DNA of 64,000 nucleotides from Domibacillus enclensis (GCF_900156125.1 NZ_FTLX01000004.1:1-64000), one strand, 5' to 3'. Numbered from the stretch's first letter, positions 1 through 10,695 are shown. Translations and numbers: made by a program. The notes: generated from the sequence alone by a model not told the origin.

Positions 1-92
1 AGATCCCTTGAAGAAGACGAGGTAGATAGGTTCGGGGTGGAAGTGCGGCGACGCATGGAGCTGACGAATACTAATCGATCGAGGACTTAATC
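1..92 (+). rRNA. 23S rRNA, 3' end (partial)
   Basis: The first 92 bases match the conserved 3' end of Bacillus 23S rRNA, including the terminal block CTAATCGATCGAGGACTTAA. The 5' part lies outside the window. It is followed by a spacer of about 210 bases (93-301) in which I see no gene, then 5S rRNA. Confidence 0.93.
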
Positions 93-301
93 ATTTGAAA
101 TGCGCAGGGCAGCCGTTCAGATACGGCAGAGATAAGACAGGACAGACGGGTGGCGCTCTTTGCCACATGGCTGGCATGGCTTATCACCGAGTATCTGGCT
201 GCCCGGAGCTAGACACAAATGGCATGTATCAACTCGGCTTTATGCCCATACAATAAAACGCTTCTATCCAGTTTTGAAAGAATACTTCTTTCATGCTTCA
301 T

Positions 302-420
302 AGTCAGGTGGCTACAGCGAAGAGGTCACACCCGTTCCCATCCCGAACACGGCAGTTAAGCTCTTCAGCGCCGATGGTAGTTGGGGGTCTCCCCCTGTGA
401 GAGCAGGACGCCGCCTGGCT
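302..420 (+). rRNA. rrf: 5S rRNA
   Basis: The segment carries the Bacillus 5S core (GCGAAGAGGTCACACCCGTT, then CCGATGGTAGTTGGGGG). Its ends pair as a terminal stem: AGTCAGG at 302-308 with CCTGGCT at 414-420, including one G-U pair. The 119-nt length fits the family. It lies between 23S and two tRNAs, as at the end of a Bacillus rRNA operon. Confidence 0.95.
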
Positions 421-451
421 GTGAAACAATTTATTTAATACTTTTTATCGT

Positions 452-525
<74 letters not shown>

Positions 526-531
526 TCATTT

Positions 532-608
532 GGTCCGGTAGTTCAGTTGGTTAGAATGCCTGCCTGTCACGCAGGAGGTCGCGGGTTCGAGTCCCGTCCG
601 GACCGCCA
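532..608 (+). tRNA. tRNA-Asp (GTC)
   Basis: The cloverleaf has acceptor GGTCCGG pairing with CCGGACC, an anticodon stem CCTGC/GCAGG around loop CTGTCAC (anticodon GTC), a T-arm GCGGGTTCGAGTCCCGT, discriminator G605 and an encoded CCA at 606-608. It is six bases after the initiator tRNA and is the last gene of the rRNA/tRNA unit. Confidence 0.95.
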
Positions 609-657
609 TTTACTTTAAGAATGTACATTTATTCGATATAATAACGATACAATCAGA

Positions 658-692
658 AACCTTAGGATCAACATTATCCTAAGGTTTTTTTT
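658..692 (+). terminator. Rho-independent terminator of the rRNA/tRNA unit
   Basis: An 11-bp perfect stem (AACCTTAGGAT / ATCCTAAGGTT) with a 7-nt loop is followed by a run of T. It lies between tRNA-Asp and tsaE, so it separates stable RNA transcription from the tsaE operon. Confidence 0.9.
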
Positions 693-712
693 CGAGGAAA
701 GAAGGCGGATCG

Positions 713-1195
713 ATGAAATCCTCTCATACACGAATCATTCATAATGTAACGGAATTAGATCTCTTTGCTCAACGCCTGGCTGCTTCTTTGCTTCCCGGAG
801 ATGTCCTGTTACTGGAAGGGGACCTAGGGGCAGGCAAAACAACCTTTACCCAGCGCCTGGCAAGGGCACTAGGGGTACAGAAAAACGTAAACAGCCCAAC
901 CTTCACGATTATTAAAGAATATAAAGGCATCTATCCCTTTTATCATATGGACGTCTACCGGTTAGGGGAAGAATCGGACGAGGACCTTGGGTTTGATGAA
1001 TATTTTTATGGAGACGGGATTACGATAGTGGAATGGGCTCATTTAATTGCGGACCAGCTCCCGGAGGAATTTATTCAAATTGATCTTGTCCACACCGGGA
1101 TAGAAAACCAGCGAAAACTAACATTAAAAGTAAGCGGCGATCGATATAGCCGTGTTCTTGAAAAGGTGAGCATGAATGAAAACGTTAGCGATTGA
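713..1195 (+). CDS. tsaE: tRNA t6A37 biosynthesis ATPase TsaE
   Basis: A 160-residue P-loop protein, the usual length for TsaE. The Walker A motif GDLGAGKT is at residues 36-43, followed by the family motifs NSPTFTI and MDVYRL, and an EWA motif near residue 107. TsaE works with TsaB and TsaD to transfer threonylcarbamoyl to adenosine 37 of ANN-decoding tRNAs; it is the ATPase that drives TsaBD turnover. The ATG at 713 has a GGAAAGAAGG ribosome site. Its 3' end overlaps tsaB by 20 bases, which indicates one operon. It is the counterpart of B. subtilis ydiB, in the same position. Confidence 0.96.
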   Translation: MKSSHTRIIHNVTELDLFAQRLAASLLPGDVLLLEGDLGAGKTTFTQRLARALGVQKNVNSPTFTIIKEYKGIYPFYHMDVYRLGEESDEDLGFDEYFYGDGITIVEWAHLIADQLPEEFIQIDLVHTGIENQRKLTLKVSGDRYSRVLEKVSMNENVSD

Positions 1196-1883
1196 TACAT
1201 CTACCTTCACATTGTCAATCGGTATTGCCGATGGAGATGTAATCGTAGCGGAGCAGGTAACGAATTTGAAAAAAAATCATTCTATTCGTGTGATGCCCGC
1301 TATTCAGGCATTAATGGAAGAAGTAGAGCTGAAGCCAAGTGATCTTGAAAAAATTATTGTCGCCAATGGGCCTGGTTCTTACACGGGGGTTCGAATCGGT
1401 GTCACGATTGCCAAAACACTGGCCTGGACACTGAATATTCCAATTGCGGCGGTTTCAGGGCTTGCGTCGCTCGCTGCTTCTGCGCCGGTAATTGACGGGC
1501 TGGTTTGTCCAATGTTTGACGCAAGGCGTGGTCAAGTGTTCACGGGTTTATACCGGCTATCTAACGGTGTAGTCGAAACGATTATAGAAGACCGGAACGT
1601 TTTAGTAACGGACTGGTGTGACGAGCTGCTGCAGCGAGGGGAAACCGTTTTATTTGTCGGGCAGGAAAGCATTTTACATGAACCGGTCATCGCTGAAAAA
1701 ATGGGCGATGTGGCTGTTTTTGCTGGAAAGGCCGTTCCGTATACACGTCCGGCGGCTTTATTAGCTCTTGGAAGCGAGACTTCATCAAATCCGGCTGAGG
1801 TTGTTCCGAATTATGCCCGTCTCGCGGAAGCAGAGGTCAAATGGATGGAAGCAAATGAAAAGAAGGCCAAGGGTGATGAGTGA
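1176..1883 (+). CDS. tsaB: tRNA t6A37 biosynthesis protein TsaB
   Basis: 235 residues, an ASKHA-fold TsaD paralogue that serves as its dimerisation partner in t6A synthesis. The N-terminal [10 protein letters not shown] strand-turn and the NGPGSYTGVRIG motif near residue 65 identify the family. It starts inside the end of tsaE and overlaps rimI by 8 bases, so translation of the tsaE-tsaB-rimI-tsaD string is probably coupled. Equivalent to B. subtilis ydiC. Confidence 0.96.
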   Translation: MKTLAIDTSTFTLSIGIADGDVIVAEQVTNLKKNHSIRVMPAIQALMEEVELKPSDLEKIIVANGPGSYTGVRIGVTIAKTLAWTLNIPIAAVSGLASLAASAPVIDGLVCPMFDARRGQVFTGLYRLSNGVVETIIEDRNVLVTDWCDELLQRGETVLFVGQESILHEPVIAEKMGDVAVFAGKAVPYTRPAALLALGSETSSNPAEVVPNYARLAEAEVKWMEANEKKAKGDE

Positions 1884-2322
1884 GCTATTCATTCGTCCAA
1901 TGGTCGTTGAAGATATTCCAGCCGTTCTGGATGTGGAGCTTCAAAGCTTTACCATTCCCTGGCCGAAAGAAGCGTTTGAGCGCGAAATCGTGATGAATCA
2001 GTATGCTCATTATTATGTAGCTGAATGTGAAGGTGTTCTCGTCGGCTATTGCGGAATGTGGGTCGTTTACGATCAAGTGCAAATTACGAACATTGCCGTT
2101 CTGCCGGCGTTTCGGGGAAAAGGGTTTGGTGCGGAGCTGCTTGGGTTCGTCATCGGAAAAGCACGGGAATACGGAGGCACGGTTCTGTCATTAGAAGTGC
2201 GCGTCAGCAACACGGCTGCGATGACTCTTTATAAGAAATTCGGGTTGCAGCCGGGTGGAATCCGGAAGCAATATTATACCGATAATCAAGAAGATGCTTT
2301 AGTAATGTGGGTGAATTTATAA
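1876..2322 (+). CDS. rimI: Ribosomal protein S18-alanine N-acetyltransferase RimI
   Basis: A GNAT-fold acetyltransferase of 148 residues from the ATG at 1876, the usual RimI length. A longer frame opens at 1768 inside tsaB, but the extra 36 residues do not look like RimI, so I reject that start. Visible motifs are [16 protein letters not shown] (acetyl-CoA-binding R/Q-x-x-G-x-G/A) and [19 protein letters not shown]. By family it acetylates the N-terminus of ribosomal protein S18. Its stop codon shares bases with the tsaD start. Equivalent to ydiD. Confidence 0.92.
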   Translation: MSELFIRPMVVEDIPAVLDVELQSFTIPWPKEAFEREIVMNQYAHYYVAECEGVLVGYCGMWVVYDQVQITNIAVLPAFRGKGFGAELLGFVIGKAREYGGTVLSLEVRVSNTAAMTLYKKFGLQPGGIRKQYYTDNQEDALVMWVNL

Positions 2323-3341
2323 TGAAAAAAGATACGTATATTTTTGGAATTGAAACAAGCTGTGATGAAACAGCTGCCGCTATTGTAAAAAACGGAACAG
2401 AGATCGTGGCGAATGTTGTCTCTTCTCAAATTGAAAGCCATAAGCGCTTTGGCGGTGTGGTGCCTGAAATTGCGTCCCGCCATCATGTGGAGCAGATTAT
2501 TGCGGTTTTTCAGGAAACACTTGAGCAGGCAGGTCTCACGTTCAAGGATATGGATGCCATTGCTGTGACAAAAGGGCCTGGGCTTGTCGGTGCGCTGCTG
2601 ATCGGTGTGAATGCAGCGAAGGCGATTGCGTTCGCACATCAATTGCCGCTTATTGGCGTCCATCATATTGCCGGCCACATTTATGCAAACCGGCTCGTAA
2701 AGGAAATGGCCTTTCCGCTTCTTTCGCTGGTTGTTTCAGGTGGTCATACAGAAATTGTTTATATGGCTGAGCACGGCTCATTCAAGGTGATTGGCGAAAC
2801 GCGGGATGATGCGGCAGGAGAAGCGTACGACAAAGTAGCAAGGACGCTTCATCTTCCTTACCCGGGTGGACCGCATATCGACCGACTGGCAGCAGCAGGA
2901 GAGGACACGTATGGCTTGCCGCGTGTGCGCTTGGAAGAAGGATCATATGATTTCAGCTTCAGCGGCTTGAAATCAGCCGTCATTAACACGGTCCACAATG
3001 CGCAGCAGCGTGGAGAAGAACTGGTTCCGGAAAACCTGGCCGCGAGCTTTCAAGCAAGTGTCGTTGAAGTGCTAACGGAAAAAACGATTCGTGCTGCGAA
3101 AGAGTATTGTGTAGAGCAAGTACTTTTGGCAGGAGGCGTGGCGGCTAATGAAGGACTGCGTGCTTCCTTGGAAAAAGCATTTAGCGATATGCCGGCGACG
3201 GAGCTTGTTATTCCTCCATTGTCTTTGTGCACCGATAATGCAGCGATGATCGCAGCAGCAGGAACGATTCTTTTCGAACAAGGAAAAAAAGACGGAATGG
3301 ATATGAATGGCCATCCTGGACTGGATATTGAAACGTTTTAA
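2322..3341 (+). CDS. tsaD: tRNA t6A37 threonylcarbamoyltransferase TsaD
   Basis: 339 residues from the ATG at 2322, which overlaps the rimI stop (TAATG). An in-frame GTG at 2307 would add five residues and cannot be excluded. Motifs include [10 protein letters not shown] at the N-terminus, the metal-binding [16 protein letters not shown] and the C-terminal [12 protein letters not shown]. TsaD catalyses transfer of the threonylcarbamoyl group to tRNA A37. It is the last gene of the operon and is followed directly by a terminator. Equivalent to B. subtilis gcp/ydiE. Confidence 0.96.
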   Translation: MKKDTYIFGIETSCDETAAAIVKNGTEIVANVVSSQIESHKRFGGVVPEIASRHHVEQIIAVFQETLEQAGLTFKDMDAIAVTKGPGLVGALLIGVNAAKAIAFAHQLPLIGVHHIAGHIYANRLVKEMAFPLLSLVVSGGHTEIVYMAEHGSFKVIGETRDDAAGEAYDKVARTLHLPYPGGPHIDRLAAAGEDTYGLPRVRLEEGSYDFSFSGLKSAVINTVHNAQQRGEELVPENLAASFQASVVEVLTEKTIRAAKEYCVEQVLLAGGVAANEGLRASLEKAFSDMPATELVIPPLSLCTDNAAMIAAAGTILFEQGKKDGMDMNGHPGLDIETF

Positions 3342-3367
3342 AACTGCCGAAACTGGCAGTTTTTTTT
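3342..3367 (+). terminator. Terminator after tsaD
   Basis: A 7-bp stem (AACTGCC/GGCAGTT) with a 6-nt loop runs into eight or more T. It starts one base after the tsaD stop codon. Confidence 0.88.
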
Positions 3368-3491
3368 GTGGGTAAGTGGGGAAAAACGGTCCACATCCTG
3401 TGGGTAATGTGCATAAATCTGTGGAAACCCTTGCAAATAGCAGAATATTCTACGTATTTCTGTGGATAAAAAAAGAAAAGGCTGTGGATAG
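3367..3491. promoter_or_regulatory. Cluster of DnaA-box-like 9-mers
   Basis: Five 9-mers resembling the DnaA box (TTATCCACA, here as its complement TGTGGATAA) lie in one orientation within 125 bases. They are TGTGGGTAA at 3367 and 3399, TGTGGAAAC at 3420, a perfect TGTGGATAA at 3461 and TGTGGATAG at 3483. The last lies in the loop of the ydiF terminator. No coding function is apparent. The cluster fills the tsaD-ydiF gap, and from memory B. subtilis has a DnaA-binding cluster in the same gcp-ydiF gap. Binding is inferred, not shown. Confidence 0.6.
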
Positions 3492-3497
3492 CCTTTT
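3467..3497 (-). terminator. Terminator after ydiF (minus strand)
   Basis: On the minus strand, AAAAGGCT and AGCCTTTT pair around a 6-base loop and are followed by C and seven T. It begins three bases after the ydiF stop. Its loop holds a DnaA-box-like 9-mer. Confidence 0.82.
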
Positions 3498-3499
3498 CG

Positions 3500-5422
3500 T
3501 TAATCGAGTTGAAGAAGTTCCCATTCTTCCATCAGCTTTTCAATCGCATCATTTGCCTGATCAAGCTGCTGCTGGAGGGTCAAGGACTGTTCATGATCTT
3601 CGTATACTTCTGGCAGGCAAAGAAGGTTTTCAGCTTCAGCGATCTGTTCTTCCTGCCGGGCAATTTCGTTTTCAATTTCTTCAATGCGCCGGGCCTTTTG
3701 CCGTTCTTTTTTGCGCTGTTCTTTATCCGTTTTATACGAGTCGGCGGAAGCTGACTTTGGCGGTGCCGTGCTGGATTGAACGGCTTCAAGTGCAGCAAGC
3801 TCCTCCTGCTCGTTCTTTTTTTCAACGTAATAGTCGTAGTCGCCCAAATAAACCGTAATGCCTTTTTGGTCCAGCTCAATGACTTTTGTCGCAATCCGGT
3901 TAATAAAGTAACGGTCGTGTGATACAAACAAAAGGGTGCCCGGGTACTCAATCAGCGCATTCTCCAGCACTTCTTTGCTGTCGAGATCCAAATGGTTCGT
4001 CGGCTCGTCCAAAATGAGGAAATTGGCTTTCTGCATCGTCAGCTTGGCGAGCGCAAGCCGTGCTTTTTCACCGCCGCTGAGAGCCGCAACAGGCTTTAAT
4101 ACATCGTCTCCTGAGAATAAAAATGTACCGAGAATCGAACGGATCTCTTTTTCAGGCGTGCCGGCATAATCATCCCACAGCTCAGCCAAAACCGTTTTTG
4201 ACCGATTTAAATGAGACTGCTCCTGATCGTAATACCCGATTTCAACGCCAGCTCCAGGCTGAATCCCGCCGCTGATCAGCGGAAGGGCACCGGTAATGGA
4301 TTTCAGCAGCGTGGACTTGCCGGCGCCATTTGGTCCGACCAAAGCAATGCTGTCGCCGCGGGAAACAGTGAAAGAAAGCTCGTTGCCGATTTTTTCTCCG
4401 TTATACCCGATTGCCACACGATCAATCGACAGCACTTCATTTCCGCTCTGGCGGTCGATATCAAAGAGCATGCCAGGCGGCTTTTCGTCTCCGTCTGGGC
4501 GGGCGAGCAGCTCCATCCGGTCCAGCTGCTTACGCCGGCTTTGCGCTCGCTTTGTCGTGGACGCCCGTGCGATGTTGCGCTGAACAAAATCTTCAAGCTT
4601 GGCCACTTCATCCTGCTGCTTTTCATATTGCTTCATGTCCCGTTCAAACTGTTCAGCTTTTTGTGTTAAATATTTGCTATAATTACCTGTAAAGCGGCGG
4701 ATTTTATGGCGGGACACCTCATATACCTGGTTTACGGTCTGATCCAAAAAATAACGGTCATGGGAAACAATTAAGATTGCGCCCTGATACCCTTGTAAAT
4801 AGTGCTCCAGCCAGGCGAGCGTCTCAATATCAAGGTGATTGGTCGGCTCATCGAGAATTAAAATATCCGGCTTTGTCAGCAGCAGCTTGGCAAGCGCAAG
4901 CCGCGTTTTTTGGCCGCCGCTCAGCGTGGAAATGAGCGTGCTGTAATCATAATCATGAAAACGAAAGCCATGCAGAACTGAACGCAGGTCTGCTTCATAC
5001 TGATAGCCTCCCGCTTCTTTAAATTCATTTTGCAGGCTGTCGTAAGCGGACATCACTTGTTCATAGCGTGCAGGCTGATTGTATACGTCCGGATCGGCCA
5101 TGTCGGCTTCAAGGGAACGGATTTTTTGTTCCATTTCCCGAAGGCCGTCGAATACGCTGTTCATTTCGTCCCAGATGGACAAGTCGGATTCAAGACCAGT
5201 ATCCTGGGCAAGGTAGCCGATGGACACATCCTTTGGCTTCATAATAGAACCTTCTTCGTGTGAAAGCTGGCCAGCAATTATTTTTAAAAGCGTCGACTTG
5301 CCGGCGCCGTTTCGGCCAACAAGGGCAATCCGGTCACCCGACTGCACTTCGAGCTTAATATTGGATAAAATACGTTCAGCTCCAAAATATTTCGAAAGCT
5401 GCTGAACTTGCAGTAAAATCAT
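3500..5422 (-). CDS. ydiF: ABC-F family ATPase, YdiF-type
   Basis: 640 residues from the ATG at 5422, preceded by GAGGTG. The frame extends 16 codons further upstream, but the family starts at [14 protein letters not shown]. Two ATPase halves are complete: Walker [10 protein letters not shown], signature [10 protein letters not shown] and LDEPTNHLD in the first; [19 protein letters not shown] and [15 protein letters not shown] in the second. The linker is the charged ABC-F inter-domain region, and the last 90 residues are a charged coiled coil. ABC-F proteins lack membrane segments and act on the ribosome; the role of YdiF itself is not well defined. It is convergent with tsaD and divergent from rex. 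Confidence 0.93.
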   Translation of the reverse strand: MILLQVQQLSKYFGAERILSNIKLEVQSGDRIALVGRNGAGKSTLLKIIAGQLSHEEGSIMKPKDVSIGYLAQDTGLESDLSIWDEMNSVFDGLREMEQKIRSLEADMADPDVYNQPARYEQVMSAYDSLQNEFKEAGGYQYEADLRSVLHGFRFHDYDYSTLISTLSGGQKTRLALAKLLLTKPDILILDEPTNHLDIETLAWLEHYLQGYQGAILIVSHDRYFLDQTVNQVYEVSRHKIRRFTGNYSKYLTQKAEQFERDMKQYEKQQDEVAKLEDFVQRNIARASTTKRAQSRRKQLDRMELLARPDGDEKPPGMLFDIDRQSGNEVLSIDRVAIGYNGEKIGNELSFTVSRGDSIALVGPNGAGKSTLLKSITGALPLISGGIQPGAGVEIGYYDQEQSHLNRSKTVLAELWDDYAGTPEKEIRSILGTFLFSGDDVLKPVAALSGGEKARLALAKLTMQKANFLILDEPTNHLDLDSKEVLENALIEYPGTLLFVSHDRYFINRIATKVIELDQKGITVYLGDYDYYVEKKNEQEELAALEAVQSSTAPPKSASADSYKTDKEQRKKERQKARRIEEIENEIARQEEQIAEAENLLCLPEVYEDHEQSLTLQQQLDQANDAIEKLMEEWELLQLD

Positions 5423-5487
5423 GTTTCTCACCTCACATTCCACTTTACTTGAGGAGGACGCTTCCGGCAATGAAAAAGAAGCAGTTC

Positions 5488-5516
5488 TTGTGAAAAACGC
5501 TACAAAGATTTATGAT
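5488..5516 (+). promoter_or_regulatory. Putative SigA promoter of rex
   Basis: TTGTGA (5488-5493) and TATGAT (5511-5516) are separated by 17 bases, and the first in-frame rex ATG is about 50 bases further on. The -35 overlaps TTGTGAA, which is one half of a Rex operator. The other half is not convincing. Confidence 0.6.
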
Positions 5517-5570
5517 GATAGAAGAGGGACAAAAGAAACGTGGAAGCGGTATCACGCTGGAGGGAAAAAA

Positions 5571-6224
5571 ATGAACAACGATTCGATGAAAATACCACAG
5601 GCAACGGCGAAGCGTCTGCCTTTATACTACCGATTTATTCAGAACCTGCACTCTTCAGGCAAGCAGCGGGTTTCATCAGCAGAGCTGAGCGAAGCTGTAA
5701 AAGTGGATTCAGCCACTATCAGACGAGACTTTTCTTACTTTGGCGCGCTCGGGAAAAAAGGCTACGGCTATAATGTCAGCTACTTGCTGTCGTTTTTCCG
5801 AAAAACCTTGGATCAGGACGAAGTAACCAATGTTGCGTTAATTGGCGTCGGAAATTTAGGAACCGCTTTTTTAAATTATAATTTCTTGAAAAACAACAAC
5901 ACAAAAATTCAAGTTGCGTTTGATGTCGAAGAAAGCAAGGTGGGCAAAAAAATTGGCGATGTGCCGATTTATCATATGGACGACCTTGAAAAAACACTGG
6001 CGGACTTACAGGTGCCGGTTGCGATTTTAACGATTCCACAAGCAGCGGCACAGCCCATTACGGACCGTCTTGTCGGAGCAGACATTAAAGGGATCTTGAA
6101 TTTCACACCCGCGCGTCTGAATGTGCCGCCGGACATCCGGGTTCATCACATTGACCTGGCGATTGAACTGCAGTCACTCGTGTACTTTTTGAAAAATTAT
6201 CCGGATGAATCTGTTGAAAAATGA
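5571..6224 (+). CDS. rex: Redox-sensing transcriptional repressor Rex
   Basis: 217 residues from the ATG at 5571 (ribosome site GGAGGG); the frame upstream to 5421 is not homologous. The N-terminal winged helix contains the very conserved [20 protein letters not shown] and RRDFSYFG blocks. The Rossmann domain has GVGNLGTAF, then [10 protein letters not shown] and [16 protein letters not shown]. Rex binds NADH or NAD+ and represses genes for fermentation and anaerobic respiration when NAD+/NADH is high. Position matches B. subtilis ydiH, but the moaC gene that precedes it there is missing here. Confidence 0.96.
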   Translation: MNNDSMKIPQATAKRLPLYYRFIQNLHSSGKQRVSSAELSEAVKVDSATIRRDFSYFGALGKKGYGYNVSYLLSFFRKTLDQDEVTNVALIGVGNLGTAFLNYNFLKNNNTKIQVAFDVEESKVGKKIGDVPIYHMDDLEKTLADLQVPVAILTIPQAAAQPITDRLVGADIKGILNFTPARLNVPPDIRVHHIDLAIELQSLVYFLKNYPDESVEK

Positions 6225-6279
6225 TCATAGTATTGCAGGGGCAAATCAGTTATGATAAGGAAAAGGGAGGTGTGTGCCA

Positions 6280-6462
6280 ATGGTAGGTGTTGGCAGCATG
6301 GTTGTCATCGGTGCAGCAGCGCTCTTGATTTTTGGACCGAAGAAGCTTCCGGAACTCGGACGAGCAGCCGGTGATACATTGCGTGAGTTTAAAAACTCAA
6401 CAAAAGGATTAGCCGATGATGATGACGATGATCGGACAGAGGACAAAAAAGAGTCCAAGTAA
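6280..6462 (+). CDS. tatA: Twin-arginine translocase subunit TatA (TatAy-like)
   Basis: 60 residues from the ATG at 6280, which has GGGAGG nine bases upstream. A GTG at 6274 gives an N-terminus closer to TatAy (MP-) but sits only three bases from the ribosome site. One N-terminal membrane helix is followed by the hinge FGPKKLPELG, an amphipathic helix (RAAGDTLREFKN) and a highly charged tail with six consecutive Asp residues. TatA oligomers form the translocation path for folded proteins. It sits 18 bases before tatC, so the pair forms a minimal TatA-TatC system. Confidence 0.93.
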   Translation: MVGVGSMVVIGAAALLIFGPKKLPELGRAAGDTLREFKNSTKGLADDDDDDRTEDKKESK

Positions 6463-6480
6463 GGTTAGGATGATGGACAC

Positions 6481-7236
6481 ATGAGTCAGCAAGACATGAC
6501 GATATATGAACATTTAGAAGAACTTCGAAAACGGCTGATGATTGTCGTCGTTTTCTTTTTTATTGCCGTGATTGGCGGATTGTTTCTCGCGAAGCCGCTC
6601 ATTCATTATTTGCAGCATGCAGACGAAGCGGCCGCGTTAACGCTGAATGCCTTTCGCGTAACCGACCCGTTGAAAATTTACTTTCAAATGGCGTTTGTGG
6701 TCGGCATTATTTTAACATCGCCGGTGATTTTATATCAGCTCTGGTCGTTTGTCAGCCCCGGTCTTCACGAAAAGGAGCGGCGAGTGACTCTGAGCTACAT
6801 TCCGGCTTCGGTGATTTTGTTTCTAGGAGGCCTCGCGTTTTCCTATTTCATTTTGTTTCCGTACATCATTCATTTTATGATGCAGCTGTCCAATGATTTA
6901 AGCATTGAGCAGGTAATCGGCATCAATGAATATTTCCAATTTTTATTTCAAACGACCATTCCGTTCGGCTTTTTGTTCCAGCTGCCGGTTATTATGCTGT
7001 TTCTGACGCGTCTTGGCATTGTTACGCCGCAGCTGCTGGGCCAAATGCGCCGCTACGCGTATTTTATTTTGCTCGTCATTGCCGCACTCATTACGCCGCC
7101 GGACATTATTTCGCATATGATGGTCAGCCTGCCGCTGTTTATCCTATATGAAGTGAGCATCTTTGTTTCCAAAATCGGCTATAAAAAAGCCCTGCAGGCA
7201 GAAGCACGTGCCGAACAGGAAAAATCCGTCCAGTAA
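6481..7236 (+). CDS. tatC: Twin-arginine translocase subunit TatC
   Basis: 251 residues with six predicted membrane helices. The N-terminal cytoplasmic motif HLEELRKRL binds twin-arginine signal peptides in this family. The periplasmic-side block YQLWSFVSPGLHEKER and FQTTIPFGFLFQLPVI are also typical. The substrate is not evident nearby: the multicopper oxidase further on has a Sec-type lipoprotein signal without twin arginines. Ribosome site is weak (AAGG 15 bases upstream). Co-operonic with tatA. Equivalent to B. subtilis tatCy. Confidence 0.95.
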   Translation: MSQQDMTIYEHLEELRKRLMIVVVFFFIAVIGGLFLAKPLIHYLQHADEAAALTLNAFRVTDPLKIYFQMAFVVGIILTSPVILYQLWSFVSPGLHEKERRVTLSYIPASVILFLGGLAFSYFILFPYIIHFMMQLSNDLSIEQVIGINEYFQFLFQTTIPFGFLFQLPVIMLFLTRLGIVTPQLLGQMRRYAYFILLVIAALITPPDIISHMMVSLPLFILYEVSIFVSKIGYKKALQAEARAEQEKSVQ

Positions 7237-7256
7237 AGGGGACGGATTTTTATTTT
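7220..7256. terminator. Bidirectional terminator between tatC and ydiK
   Basis: AAAAATCCGTCC pairs with GGACGGATTTTT around an 8-base loop, with T runs on the 3' side of both strands. It overlaps the last codons of tatC and the stop codon of ydiK, so it can serve both convergent units. Confidence 0.85.
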
Positions 7257-7444
7257 TGGCTTTTTTTCAATTTGAAATGCATGAACATCATGCGGATGCC
7301 GGTGCCGATATCCATCGTTGCCAGCAAAATAAGCAGGTAGGTAAAAAAACCAAACTCGTTTTGGTTGACGTCCTGAATCGCCAGAAACACGAAAAAGAAC
7401 CCCAAAATGTTAAAAAAGATGCCTCTCGTTAAATACGACTGCAA
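7250..7444 (-). CDS. ydiK: YdiK-like small membrane protein (DUF4305 type)
   Basis: 64 residues with two predicted membrane helices (about 8-25 and 32-55) and a basic C-terminus HFKLKKSQK. The start is TTG at 7444 behind a strong AAGGAGG. Size, topology and position between tatC and ydiL match B. subtilis YdiK; no function is known. It lies 12 bases after ydiL on the same strand, so ydiL-ydiK is probably a bicistronic unit. Confidence 0.8.
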   Translation of the reverse strand: MQSYLTRGIFFNILGFFFVFLAIQDVNQNEFGFFTYLLILLATMDIGTGIRMMFMHFKLKKSQK

Positions 7445-7456
7445 GTCAGTTCCTCC

Positions 7457-8176
7457 TTAAAGCCAGTGAATCCACTGCGACATTTGTTCCATCTCCTCTG
7501 CTTTGCGGATCATGTCCTGAATCTCATCTGCAAATACATACTGCATCAGCACAACAAAGGTGTTCATCGCCACGTGAGCCATAATCGGCACGATAATTCT
7601 TTTTGTTTTTACGTAAAGAAAAGCGAATGTAAAGCCCATTGCCGCATATAATATCGTGTGCTCAAGCTCTGCGTGCGCAACGGAAAACACGAGGGAGCTG
7701 ATAAGAGCGGCGAAGAAAAACGGCATTTTGCTGTAAAGAGAGCCGAAAATAATCTTACGGAAGATGATTTCCTCCAAAATGGGGCCGAGTACAGCCACGG
7801 CTAAAATAACCAGCGGAACACCCTGGACAAGCTGAATAATGTCCTGTGTGTTATCAGAGCCCGGCTTGATGCCAATGAATGTTTCAATGATAATGGCGGC
7901 ATATTGAGCCGCAAAGGCCATGAAAACGCCTAAAATGGACCAGGTTACGGCAGAGCCGGCCGATACCGGTGTCTGCCGTTCAATCGAATTGCGGTAGGTG
8001 GAGCGCCACAAAAGAATCAAAATAACGAGCGTTGCCGTTGAGAAGCTAATGACCGTCCAGTAACCGGCAATGCGCGATGGATCGACACCCGCCTCGTAAA
8101 GAAGCGGTCCGCCGACAAAGGCAGAAAACTGCATTAAAATATAGGTGATTAAAATCCATCCGTATTCTTTTTTCAC
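7457..8176 (-). CDS. ydiL: CPBP family intramembrane glutamic endopeptidase, YdiL-like
   Basis: 239 residues, polytopic membrane protein, GTG start at 8176 after AAGGAG. The CPBP (Abi) motifs are present: EEIIFRKI near residue 140, FSVAHAELEH about 35 residues later, and PIMAHVAMN near the C-terminus, giving the catalytic Glu-Glu, His and His/Asn set of this glutamic protease family. Members process membrane or prenylated substrates, or act in bacteriocin immunity; the substrate here is unknown. The position next to groES matches B. subtilis ydiL. Confidence 0.9.
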   Translation of the reverse strand: MKKEYGWILITYILMQFSAFVGGPLLYEAGVDPSRIAGYWTVISFSTATLVILILLWRSTYRNSIERQTPVSAGSAVTWSILGVFMAFAAQYAAIIIETFIGIKPGSDNTQDIIQLVQGVPLVILAVAVLGPILEEIIFRKIIFGSLYSKMPFFFAALISSLVFSVAHAELEHTILYAAMGFTFAFLYVKTKRIIVPIMAHVAMNTFVVLMQYVFADEIQDMIRKAEEMEQMSQWIHWL

Positions 8177-8269
8177 GAAAAAACTCCTTCTTCAATGAAC
8201 ATGCTTTCATTGTACTATTGAACGGAACCCGCTTCAAATCAGGAGTCTGAAAATTTTTTTGCTTCCCGC

Positions 8270-8298
8270 TTGCAAACAGGAGACAGATTCATTATTAT
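8270..8298 (+). promoter_or_regulatory. Putative SigA promoter of groES-groEL
   Basis: TTGCAA (8270-8275) and TATTAT (8293-8298) have a 17-base spacer. The start point would fall just before the CIRCE element, which is the usual arrangement for HrcA control. Confidence 0.75.
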
Positions 8299-8308
8299 AA
8301 TACTTGTG

Positions 8309-8335
8309 TTAGCACTCAGAAGAGAAGAGTGCTAA
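8309..8335. promoter_or_regulatory. CIRCE element (HrcA operator)
   Basis: Perfect CIRCE: TTAGCACTC, a 9-base spacer, GAGTGCTAA. HrcA binds it and represses groESL; heat stress relieves repression. It lies about 36 bases before the groES start codon. Confidence 0.97.
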
Positions 8336-8370
8336 TAAAACTATTCAACCATTTTTGAGGAGGGTTTCAC

Positions 8371-8655
8371 TTGTTAAAACCACTAGGTGACCGCGTAGTA
8401 ATTGAGCTAGTAGAATCAGAAGAAAAAACAGCCAGCGGAATTGTACTTCCGGATTCGGCGAAAGAAAAGCCGCAGGAAGGCAAAGTTGTAGCCGTGGGTA
8501 CAGGACGTGTGCTTGAAAGCGGAGAGCGCGTAGCACTTGAAGTTGCTGCAGGCGACCGCATCATCTTCTCAAAATACGCAGGAACAGAAGTAAAGTACGA
8601 AGGAAACGACTACTTATTGCTTCGTGAAAACGATATTTTAGCTGTTATTGGCTAA
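8371..8655 (+). CDS. groES: Co-chaperonin GroES
   Basis: 94 residues, full length. The start is TTG at 8371, directed by a strong GAGGAGGG. Hallmarks are [11 protein letters not shown] at the N-terminus, the mobile loop [19 protein letters not shown] and the final [11 protein letters not shown]. It caps the GroEL cavity during ATP-driven folding. The first gene of a HrcA/CIRCE-controlled pair. Confidence 0.98.
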   Translation: MLKPLGDRVVIELVESEEKTASGIVLPDSAKEKPQEGKVVAVGTGRVLESGERVALEVAAGDRIIFSKYAGTEVKYEGNDYLLLRENDILAVIG

Positions 8656-8714
8656 TGAAATAACCATTAAATGAATGATTAATAGAACCATCAATTTAAA
8701 GGAGGCACTTTTAA

Positions 8715-10349
<1,635 letters not shown>

Positions 10350-10361
10350 TATCATCCCCCG

Positions 10362-10404
10362 AAAAAGCGTCAAACCTTGATTTATCAGGGTTTGACGCTT
10401 TTTT
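10362..10404 (+). terminator. Terminator after groEL
   Basis: A 15-bp perfect stem (AAAAAGCGTCAAACC with GGTTTGACGCTTTTT) is followed by T. It marks the end of the conserved block; downstream DNA becomes A+T-rich. Confidence 0.93.
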
Positions 10405-10695
10405 ATTTTCTGCTGTTTTTGAAAAATCCATAGTGGGTACTGTTTAAATGAATTTTTTAATGTGTTATTAATTTGTTGTTTTAGGAACAGGTATATTGTC
10501 GTATTGAAAGGTTTGAAAAAATTCAAGAAATTTATTGTACAATAAGGGACGTTCTGTTTATTAAAAACCAGGATTCCATTTCAATAATTTGTATTTTATG
10601 GTATATTTCCTGTAAGTGTTAGGTTTAAAAGCTCTTTGGATTTTGCGGGAATATGATACTTAAGATTATAAAATGCGACAGGAGGATCGTTCTTT
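10405..10695. other. A+T-rich spacer without a gene
   Basis: I see no coding frame. TTGAAA near 10515 followed by TACAAT could be a weak promoter, but the spacing (19) is poor. A good GGAGG lies at the 3' end, before the next gene. Confidence 0.4.

Noticed and set aside
1768-1875. Longer N-terminus for RimI
   Set aside because: The extra 36 residues lie inside tsaB in another frame and are unlike any RimI start.
5488-5507. Rex operator at the rex promoter
   Set aside because: TTGTGAA gives one good half-site, but the second half (CTACAAAG) departs too far from TTCACAA to call a Rex box.
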